64,000 bases of DNA, taken from assembly GCA_014607495.2 (NCBI GenBank), contig CP053167.1, positions 4,092,001-4,156,000 on the forward strand. The letters are read 5' to 3'. Both the position numbers and the translations under genes were made by a program. The notes beneath the pieces are model-generated. The model saw nothing but the letters and a program-made list of their open reading frames with translations. It had not been told where the DNA came from and made no database searches. The stretch's first letter is position 1. Every line of letters starts with the position of its first letter. Below, piece after piece: positions 9,960 through 21,300 of this stretch. The DNA comes from Carposina sasakii (Eukaryota > Arthropoda > Insecta > Lepidoptera > Carposinidae).

Positions 9960-11832
9960 GAGAATGCTATCACCATTAAAAGTTGTCAAATAAAAAAAGA
10001 TATAAGTTAATTAAAATTTTTATTTTCACTTTTTTTATTTTTATCAGCTGCTTTCGTCAATATTGGCATCTTTACAAAATATAATAATCCCTTTTAAATT
10101 GGAACAATTAGAAACAATGCCTACAAGTTAATTTGGCAAATTTAAATTCGCCATTGCAACACATACAATGTATAAAACTTCACATAATATGTTTATATAA
10201 AATATACATTTTTTACAAAAAATGTAACACTAAATTAGAAACTACGTAGAAGACGATACTATCGCTCTGTTATAAAAAATACTTAAAACATTAATATTGC
10301 TTATATTAACTTATATTTATATAGAAAATACATTAAACCACGATACAGATATGCAAAACTCTTTAATGAAGTATTACTCTCGGCTATATACAAAACTAGA
10401 AATACCTACATTAGATATATTACAACATATACAATAGAATTTACCTAAGAATGCGTACTAAGATTGTATCTATCTAAAAATGAGTGACATAGTGAGAAAT
10501 CAGTACTAAATTCAGATCTTCACTAAGGGCCAGTGGATTTATATATTTACATAATGTTACCATAATTGCACGCTCATTTTAACCAAAAAAATTACTGAAA
10601 TATACATAAGGAATGAAAATACTAAGGCTGTGTTCTCACTTGTATCATAAACGATTTATATTATTAAAGACAGGTTATAATGTCGTATTGTTCGTAGATA
10701 TTAATGTTTACACAACACGACATGTCGTCAAAATAATGTCGTTACGATACCGTGGGAACTTAGCCTAAGGGCAGTATAATGTATTATCGTAAGCCCTTAT
10801 ATACAAAGCATTGTTTTTGGCTTTCACATCATCCTATATACTCGGTGGAAACTTCTCTTTACATTATATGATCATACAGATATATTATATACTTATACAG
10901 ATATATTATATGACCATACACATATATACTACAGCAGAATGGGTACATTGACTACATTAAATAGGTAGAGTCTCACCCCAACGACCATTTAATTAGTTAA
11001 CTAGAGTGAGATATAATTATTTATTTAAAAAAAAATACGTTAAAAAACAAATAAGTTGCTGTCAACTTAAAAAAAAATTTTGCTAAGATAGGTGCTTTTT
11101 TTTCAATTTCAAAATATGAAAAAACTTTTTTTGTTTGGAAAATATGTTTTATTTTTTGATGCAGTCAATTAACCTCTCAATCCGGTGGGACGCTCTAGAG
11201 TACGTATTTATTTACAACAAATATTCGCGTGACCACTCTGTTCTCATTATATTAATGTTTGGCATTAATTTGTGACCTCAATACATATCTATTTGCACCT
11301 AGATATATCCCATGCCAATTTATGGCACTATAGCGTAGACACTTTTAAGGCACAACATTAGTTTTTGTACATTATCTGTATTTTCACTGACACTATATAA
11401 ACATTGAATTCGTCGTATATGGCACGCTTTTTGCACAAATTAGTCCTGATAATATACAACTGCTATATTACCAATATACGATATATAATAATTATGTATA
11501 TTTAATTATATTTACTTCCCGTCAGTCTTCGCAATCCAGAAATCTCAAAAGGCAAATATTAATCACAGAATAATTTTAACATTTACGGTGCCATATTTTT
11601 AACTATAGGTCCAGAAACCTAGATAAAAACTACTAATTTCAACTACTAAACTTGACAAGAATGAATGAGAAATTACTGAGAAGTCATATTACTTTTAAAG
11701 TGTGAAAAATATTTTATAAAAAATCTGTACTTATAAATTGTATTTGTCTGTTGAACGATGCGTAAATGGCAGTAATTTCAAATCATTCATTCGTTCCCAA
11801 GCTGCTATAAAGCTAAAAACAAAACCATTCAT
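9960..11832 (-). other. kibra: Likely kibra 3' untranslated region
   Basis: About 1.9 kb of AT-rich sequence directly downstream of the kibra stop codon, without the MITE and SINE fragments that crowd both sides. That fits a transcribed 3' UTR. AATAAA signals on the minus strand (TTTATT on plus) are at 10019-10024 and 10034-10039; others occur closer to the stop (for example near 11030 and 11205). The true cleavage site cannot be fixed from sequence. Confidence 0.45.
10019..10039 (-). terminator. Candidate kibra polyadenylation signals
   Basis: Two AATAAA hexamers on the minus strand lie 15 bp apart, just before the repeat-rich flank begins. They are candidate distal poly(A) signals, not proven. 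Confidence 0.3.
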
Positions 11833-12331
11833 TCAAACCTGAACACCCAAAACTCTATCGACCACAAACTCATACCTCACCTCATCAGTCTTGGATTCAT
11901 CCGATTTTTCTTGTACGTCCTTACTTATACTTTCCTTTACAGGACAGCTCAAGGCTTCTGTATTTAAATTCGAAGATTCATTCAAACAGCCAGCATTCAA
12001 TTCCTTGATTAGATCCTCATTTAAGCTGTTCTTTAATTCTTCATTCAAACACGGTCCTTCGATGTTCTGTAGAACTTCCTCATTCAAATTCAAGCAAGGA
12101 TTTTTGCATTCGACTATTTCCTGTTTGCTTTCTTTCGCTTCCGACTTGTCGCAGTTTTGGCTAGTTCTAGTGTAGTTGCGACGCAGCTCGAAGGAGGTTT
12201 TCGAAGATCTGCCGTCAGGAGTGCGACGTTCTTCGAAGTCTTCCCAATCGTCTTCTGATAGAGCATCATTTTCCTCGTCAGGTAAGACGGGGATTGATGT
12301 CTTGCTGCGTGTGAAGAACGCCATCTTTTCT
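11833..12331 (-). CDS. kibra: kibra terminal exon (C-terminus and stop)
   Basis: Fragment residues 974-1138 plus TGA at 11833-11835. The acceptor is 'tttcacag'. It opens with EKMAFFTRSK, completing the split Lys codon from the previous exon. DDWEDFEERRTPDG and a low-complexity stretch with repeated CLNE/LNEE units follow. It ends RYEFVVDRVLGVQV, a conserved C-terminus whose hydrophobic tail could be a PDZ ligand. The CLNE region looks lineage-specific. Confidence 0.95.
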
Positions 12332-15300
12332 CTGTGAAAATAAAGGAACCTATAGTAAAAGTTGATTAATGTGTTGAACTCGTAAAGTGTGTGAATATTT
12401 ATCATAGATTCTGGTCTGTGTATATCTGCATCATCACCCAAGAACTGTGACTACAAACAGAAAGTTTCAACACTAAAAGCCTCTACTCACTTAAAGGTGA
12501 CCAGGTCGGGCTTCCTCCCCCCCTGCCTCGACTTCCTCAGCCGGTAGATCTCCCGGCACGTGCGGGTGAGGAGCTTGGCGGCGCGGTCGTTCGGCTCGGG
12601 GGGGGCGATTAGACGCGTTAGTGTCTCGTCCTGGGCCACCCAGGCGGCCACGGTGGAGTCTCCGCGGCTGCAGGCTTCTTCCAACCTGGAGGATTGAGGG
12701 GACATGTTACCTTTTGATGGATTGAAAACTGTGTGTTTAGTAGGAGACGATTAATTTTCCAATTATCAAACAGCCTATCTGAAGAGTAAGGGTGAGTTGA
12801 GTTTGTCTTTACTTTGCCGACGTCACACATACAATTCTTCGTTACATAGCACATACGGCTGTGTTCCCGAAGGCAGCCAGAATTGCAGGATCATGAAGGA
12901 GATCTTACAGCCACGTTTACTACCGCTTTATAATCAGTGACAAGTTGCTAGCTTATCGCCAGAGAATGCCCGAGTTCCTTAGTTGACTGTTACGGAATGA
13001 AATGCACGGTAGGAGATGCAGCTGATGTACGTAAAACCCCGTAGTCGGGTTACATAAGAGAAATACAACAGCGAAAATTGAGAATGTATGAGTGCGCACG
13101 AGGACGCCTCACGCGTACTCATACTTTTTCAATTTATGCTGTGTCGCATTGCTTCGGCTTTGCTACTGCAAATTAGGTAATAACCCTGCCGCATGAGCAC
13201 AGGTTCACATGCAACATACATACCTCTTGTTAAGATGAGCTAGGTGGGCGATATCATCCCGCAGGTCCTTAAGGCGTGCGTGTTGTGCGTGCAGGTCCAG
13301 CGCGAGGTCCAGAGACGTACGCGGTGCGTTAACGCGTGCGCGACGCGGACTGTGCGACAGCTTACCCCATCTGGTATAATAGATATGCTATTTTAGAGAT
13401 GTATTTTATATATAGGTAGTTTATTAAACAATCCTACTAACATTATAAATGCGAAACCTTGTGAGTATGAATGTGCGTGTGTGTTTGTTGCTCTTTCACG
13501 TAAAAGTTACGATGAAATTTGCCATCTTATTGGTCAGAATGACACAGTTTGTATGAGATGTTAACTGTCTATTAGTCTTTACCGCATCTAAAGTTAGCCA
13601 CTGTTTAATTAAACATATGACAGCGAAAAGTGTGGAATATCTGACAAATTAAGACAAGAGTTAGTCAAAGTAATAAGAATGTTGACTCTATCAATAATAT
13701 AAGTATCAGATAATATTTACTAACCTCAAAGATCTTCTCTCTCTTACACTCCTGTCAAAAGGAATGCCGAGTGAGGGAGGCGGCTGCAGCGTGACACGCC
13801 TGGCATATTGAGCCATGGAAGAGTCGGACTCTGACCGGTTCAGCCTGGAAATAAATTTTTGATGTCTTATGTCATTTCAGAAATTCACAAGACTACAGAG
13901 TCCTGCTCCCTGATTACGTAACTTGTAGTAGCCAAAGCAACGCGATAGCGCAAATTGAGTTTTTTTTGGGTTGTTTAAATTCACCTCCTTTTTTGTTTGG
14001 TAGCGGTTTCATTTTGGGGTGCGAACATAGAAAGTAACATATAATTAGACAATCTACAAACAAGTTGTTAATGCTTTCATGTCGAATAAATGATTTTGAA
14101 TTTATGTGTACGCGGGGCGAGGTGCGGGGCGCGGGGGGACGCCTCACGCATGCGAACACTCTCAATTTTTGCGATCGCTCTACTTCGGCTTTGCTATTGC
14201 AAATTAGGTAGGTAATCAACGAGCCGGTACTTTGAAAATCGTAAGATCTAGAGGCCCTGAAAACTTTACTATGACGTGGGATACACATGGCGGATACCGA
14301 GTGCAAAATTGATACAGCCAACGATGGTCCCCGCCATGTGCAAAGACTATTGGAGTACAGAACTATGTCCTGGGATGGAAAACTAGGACCAACAAACGCT
14401 TGTCATTCCGAAGCAAATTATTATAACTCATACTTATGTTAAGAAGGGCCAGTTTCAAGCAGGATGGGCCACTACAGCGGGAAGCTGGGAACAACACAAG
14501 TGTGGGCTCGAATCGGATAGACATTTGCCCAGTAGTGGGTCATTGCTCCATTTTGCGCAGAACACGCTGCACTGGTAATCTCTCTAATAAACAGTCAAGT
14601 GACGTACCTGCAGATGTACAGTCCCTTGCTGATGCCCTGCGGTTGCGGTGAGAACGTTTTCGATCGCTTGATGGTCGCTAACGGTTCCTCTGCGTTTTCG
14701 CCTAATTGCTGATTTTTTCTGTGAAAAAAAAAACAATTTATAAGAATTTCCTACATAAAGATCTCAAAAGTGTTTAAAACTATTGTAACACAAACTTTTT
14801 TGCCAGGCTGATACAAAACCAATTATGAAAGCAAAAAGGATCATCAGAGCCCACTATACTCGTAGAAATCATGAGACTCAAAATCACATGTTTATTTCGC
14901 AGATTGTATGAATATTCCCATGTAGGAATCGATTGTGATGTCGAGTCTCGTACCCCTTTTGTTACGCCCTGTATATTACTTACAAAAATAAAATACGGAT
15001 GGAATTTAGCTTTAGAAAAACTAGATTTTGTTTTAATATTATTTAGATATTTTTAGTTGCCCTTAAAATAATAATGATATATAAATGCTGAAAGCAAAAC
15101 ATAGTGTTTATAAGGTACATTCACATTGAGGCGATTCGTGCTAAACGTGCAAAAGCATGATAAGAAAATTCAGAGACGAAAGCACTAAGCGAAATCTCAC
15201 AAATATCACTTTGTCTATGGTTTTAACATTTCTCAGATAGTCATAGAACAGTATGTGGTTTTTTTTTTAATGACAAATGACGGTAGCCTGAAGGGCTTTG

Positions 15301-18300
15301 CCATCTTTACCGGGCTAGGTGGCGTGCGCTTATGACGCACAACCGAAAGAGAACAATATTTTATTTTATATCTAATATTATGAGCAGTAGCTACCTATTT
15401 CCATTAGGTATTTTGCTATGGCTGCATTCATTTTAATGAAACATGCGAAATTCTACTTATTTACACATTTATAAAGCAGAATTTAATAATTATGTGTTTT
15501 TGTCCTAACTAAAATTCAGTGCGGTACAAAGTTATAATTATTTCACGTATAATGATTCTTCTTATAAAAAATCGTGGATGATAGTAGATAACTAAACTAT
15601 ATAGATATAGTAGAGGGACTAAATATTCTAGTTATATAATATGTTGGTCATATAATAGTTGAAAGGTTAGAGTAATTTAGTTATGTAAGTATTTGTTTAA
15701 ATTTAGTGTATTGTAGGTGTATAGAAAAACTTATTTAAGTTTATATTACACCTATATCATGCCGATTTTTCATGTCCATTGTCATGTTTTTGTTTTAAAT
15801 AAAAAATAAGATACCTTTTAAATATAAAAAATGCATAGATATTATAACTCCAAAAACCATGCATAAAATGAAATAAATGGAAAAGGTACATTTAAAATGT
15901 GCGGATATTTTAACTAACCATTGAATATTGATCACTAAATGAACTAATAGTTAACAAAAAGAGGTTGTGTTCAAAATGGGCCACTTAAAAAAATATCCTT
16001 ACATCAAAAATCCCCTGAAGAAACCTACAAAAACGAGCACAAGCGGTCCACACAACACAATGTAAACGTACCTATAAACAAACTATGTACAGTTGTAAAA
16101 AGGACGGACTACATTATAATCTCTATTTCTCTAGCGCCGACACCTCCTGAGATTTCCCGTCGGCTACGACGTATTTCAAACGTTTTAGATATCTAAAAGA
16201 AGCAGAAATATACCAACACCTTTGTTAGCTGAAACTAGTTTATTGTTAAATTATTTACAATATTAACAACATAATGTAGGAAAGGCAAAAAGATGCGATA
16301 GCGAGTCACGCTAATGAAAGGTTAAAGACGCGCCTCCTAGTCGGATATTTATTTAATCATTCACTAATTCAAAAAACAGAATCAATCAGAATCTTCAAGC
16401 CATGAACGTATAAAGAATAACGGACAGAGTGTTGTCAATACACAGAGTGAAGCATTCATAGCGAGCTCGGTAATGATATTCCATGGAGTAGGGATGTGTA
16501 TTGACGCGTTATCCACCTTTTACGTTACACACATACAAACCATAGTTAGCTCGGCACCTACGAGAAAATACGCATACATGCGCAACGTGCCGCCATTTCG
16601 GTGCTTCAATCTGTGCAGTGACAGCATTACGTCCGTTGTTCTTTATACGTTCAAGCTTCGAGACTTATTTTTGTCTTTCCTGTAAATGGATCTTGATCGA
16701 TAATGTAGTCGATTCTGACCGACACCCCCAATCATAAACTTAAAACTTGATCTACCTGTCCCTTTCTGTCTTAACCATTTACATTAAGAATAGTACAGAT
16801 ATAACTAATTTTAATGTTGCTTAAGAATTTATAATCAGAATCGATCACAATATGATACTTCTATGAAGAAGGTTAGTTTACAATTAATATACGAAAAAAA
16901 TATTAAAATTTACAGTACCTAATGCCTATTTTAAAACAAACTTTTAACCAAATTTAGAGTAGAACTCACCGTCTATGCAGTTGTCTCGCTCCCTCCGGGC
17001 AGAAGTTGCACTCTGTGTTTGTCTCTTTCTCGGCCGTGGTCGGATGGATAAATTCATCCTCTTCTAACGCTATATCTTCCTCAGGAATGTAATCTTCGAA
17101 CGAGTCCTCTTCCACTATCTGACATTATTGAAAGGTTATGAAAAAAATGTTAATCAAAATTTTTAACTCAGTTTAAACCTAAAGTTGGGTACTAACAGAC
17201 GTAACGCTGTGTAATGTTACATAAGTACATAAAACAACAAGTCTCCAGAAAGAGTCGCAAAGTGGTAACGCAAAAAAAAAACGGGCATTACGGATTTATT
17301 TGTATAACTAGGGACCCGCCCCGGCTTCATACGGGTGAAGCCGGGGCGGGTCCCTAGTTATACAAATAAACCTTCCTCTTGAATCACTATCTATTTAAAA
17401 ATTAAATCAGTTGCGTGTGTTTTTTAAGAATTAAGCAGACACACAGACAGCGGGATGACTTTATTTTATAATATGTAGTGAAGACTCCAGACCCAATGTA
17501 TTGACTGACCTGGTTAAGTGGCTCTCTAGACTCTTCATCCTCCGACTCTGATAGATCCTCACAGTCATTGCAATCCGCCCCTAACATACTTTCAGGACCT
17601 GGGAACAAAATAATACTATTAGAACTCACACGTTGCTACAATATTGATATTTCTCATACATATATATAAACCTCCACTCCAACCGATCAGATCTAGAGCC
17701 GGCACCAATTTTACCATGCCTGCCTGCCCGTGGGTATCGTACGAGGCGGTTAAGGGTTTCCGGGAGGTGGGCAGCAGCGCCTCCCGTGTTGACAACATAG
17801 TCTGAAAATCACACTGCGGTCACCAACCCGCCTGCACAGCGTGGTGACTATGGGTAAAACCCCCCTGTGGCAGTAGCCTTGTGGCATGCCCTGAGGGAGG
17901 CCTACGTCCAGCAGTGGACTGCAATATGCTGAAGAAAAACAATAGTAAATTCTTATGTTACAATTTAATATAAATAACCTTATTTATTTGAAAGAAAAAA
18001 CCCGACTGCGTTTAAATTTCGACAAGCCGTTTAGACTCCTAGAGCATGCCAAAGACTAACCTCTATTCCTAGTAAGAGTTGAAGTTTGCGAAGAGATGAC
18101 GGTAGACTCATCAGAACTCTCGTCTCTCCTCATGGACCGGAAACTGAGTACGTTGTACCACTTCTGAGACACTGCATCAGGGTCAAAATCAGCCAAGCTC
18201 ACTTGCGTACAACCCTGAAAATAAGAGATAAGCGTTAGTATAAAATAAAATATGGTGTGTTTTTTTTGTAGGTAGTTGTAAGTTCAGAAAGGTGTATCGC

Positions 18301-21300
18301 TCTCGCCTTGTGGGTTATTCACATGGCACTCAAGGCTGGAAGCCGAATACTCAATTTTGGCTAGTTTTCATCATTAAACTGTGTGTACCTATAAATTTAT
18401 CGCTTAGCATATATTTTCGGCCGTGGAGCGCGTAAGTTTTTGCTACCAGCTAGCTACAAGTAACACAAGTGATAATTTTCTCTCTACATTACTAAGTATA
18501 ACACAAATCGAAGTGTTGGGTATGAATGATGGTTATAGAGGAAGAGGTAAACCTAAGAAGTGTTGGATGGACTGTGTGAGAGAGGATATGCGTGTACTAG
18601 AAGTGAGTAACGAGATGACGGATAGTAGGGATGAATGGAAGAAGAGAACATATTGCGTCGTCCCCAAATGAATAGAAACAGGGCAGGAAGGTGATGATTA
18701 TTATAATTACATAAAATAACAATGTAACGTACCAAACACTGGTTAGCATGAGTCAAATTGACCTGCAACGTGGCAGCCCTAAGCGCCGCCGCGCCAGTCA
18801 GCTTGGCTCTAGCCGCGTGCCGCCAGCGTAGCCCTGAGCCGGCCCACGCTACCCCAGGGCATGTGAAGGCGACGCCGCAGCCCCCGCCTATTACTAGGGC
18901 GCCTCGGACGCCGCTGTTGGGATTAAAGGGTCAAATTAGGGACTTATATTACACATTTTACAACTCATTAACCTAGTTTCACATTATTATCCGTGCGATG
19001 TTTGTCATTTGTGGATACACTGAGCAACGTAATATGTAAGTACAGAGATAATTATTGCAACATCTATAAATCGGAAACTGCGCCAATCGTCGTCAAAGTA
19101 TGAGTAGTTAGATCATGATATTATGTAGGTTTATGTAAGTATATTTATTTGGTATTGTGTACACATACAATCTACCTTTTTCACCCAACTTTCGCTATCA
19201 CAAGTGGTTTGCTGGAAGAAATCTCTTATAGGGATAAGCACGCCTTTGTACATTATCAATGTGAAATATTTTTCCATATAAAATGTCTGTGTGCAATAAA
19301 GAATAGAAGAATATTAAAATTCAAATAATAAAATAAAATAGCTAAATAAAATTAATTGGATAATCTCTACTGGTAGGTATCTTAAACCAAGAGTCCCCAA
19401 GAAAAGCCTGCCTTAGTGCCTCTGTGTAACTATGTGAAGTCACTATACAGGGTGTAACAAAAGGGGTATGTTAAGCGAAAAGCTATGTCAATAAACCACT
19501 ATAGAGAACCTATTTACAAAATTGGAGACTCAAAATCACATGTTTATATTTTAAAATTGTATGAACATTCCTGAGTTGTTTAGGAATTCTCCATATTATC
19601 TGGAAAAATAAACATGTGATTTCGAGTCTGAAATTTTGTGGATAGGTTCCTCTTAGTGGGCTATTTACATAGCTTTTCGCTTAACATACCCCTTTTGTTA
19701 CACCCTGTATGTTGTTCAATGGTTAAATGTAAATAATAATTTCAGGTCGGATATATCTAAGGAACCCTCCTTGCTGAACAAGTTCAATATAAATATATCT
19801 ATAACGAATATTGTGAATATTTATTTATCATAAGCATAAAGAGAAAATAATTCCCTAATGACATAAGAACCCGTAGGAAGCAGCTGACATATAGGTATAC
19901 TTACACTTCAGTCCCCATGTCGATGTAAAGCGCATGCAGATTCCTCGCTCTGAGTATGCTGATCTCTAACGTACTGTCCTCGGGACAGTATCGCAGTTTG
20001 ATCTCCAACTGGGTCACGCTTACTGCAACAAAGGTAAGTGCAAATTAACATCTAATCTTTTAACTTTGGAGCTTAGGCAATGTAACAAAATATGCGACAG
20101 CGTAAATCGCAAAATATGGGATCATTGCCACTAGGCGTGTTCAGCGTCATTTCAGTAATACGGTGGGACCACTGGCGGCTCGTCCTAAGTAGCGCTGGTA
20201 CGGTGCACTTCCATCCACGAAGATTACATAGGCAATCTATATTTCTCTATATTTATAATTATCTTATATTATAGAGCTCTAGCGATCGCGCTCCAATAAA
20301 ACGAAATTTGGTACGATTCCTAGTACTGTATTCAATGAGTGCGAAAGAGACATACCGACATAGGCCGGCGCGTGAAGCAGAAGATTTCGTATGGAAAATT
20401 AGCCTTATCTGGAGCGCCGCTCACTTTTATTCGCGTATGCCGCCACTAGAGGTCGCATAGTCCGAGTTAAAACGCGATATGGTTGTCTTTAATGTGTTTC
20501 ATTAGGTCATCTGAATTTTTATAAATGCACTGTTGAACTTGTACCATCCCATTCGTTACGGGAGTGAACTCCTATCTGAAAATGTCAGCAGCCGCCTCTG
20601 GGTGGGACACCGCTATATTCCCATGGGGTAGCCACTGCAGAATCGAAAAGGAGACCAGCCACGTTGAGTATAGCGAAGTCAGTCAGTCAGATCCGTGGCC
20701 AGTTACTAGCTCATTGCTAGAGAGAATGCCCCTGAGTTCGAGTTGTCGACTTTTACGAGATGCACTGAAGAAGATGCAGCTGATACATTCTAGCCAACTT
20801 GTCTAGCTAACTTGCCAGGTATATAGCTTATACATCAGAATAACACGTCAGCCCCAAGAAGATTGGCGTCAAGCAGCCGACCGTAAAACAAACGCCAAGC
20901 CCTTGGCAACATAAGTTTCGAAAGAAATCATATTGCTCCGAACCCGATAAGGGCAGGAAGATTACGATCTGAATAACACATCCAGCTACAAATTTCACGA
21001 ACACGATATCACGGGAGGCCACTAGAATCATATAAAAGTAAATAGAGGTAAATGGACATCATGGATCCCACAGTCTAACGGCGAAAGCTTGTGACATTGT
21101 ATCTGGTTGGAAGTTTTTTAATGAATAAATAAATACCAGCATTAGGATCCGCCGCTTGCGCCGCCTCAAAGACACCCGAGTCTCCCGCCACCGACTCATC
21201 GCTCACTGCCGCTGACACTGATCTAGTGTTTGTTCCTGTAAGGGAAATACCATTGCTATAGTCTATATTAGTTATGTGAGTTACATGATCACTAATAAAT

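Noticed and set aside
13914..14321. 135-codon minus-strand ORF
   Set aside because: Lies almost wholly in MITE family B copy 3; composition follows the repeat.
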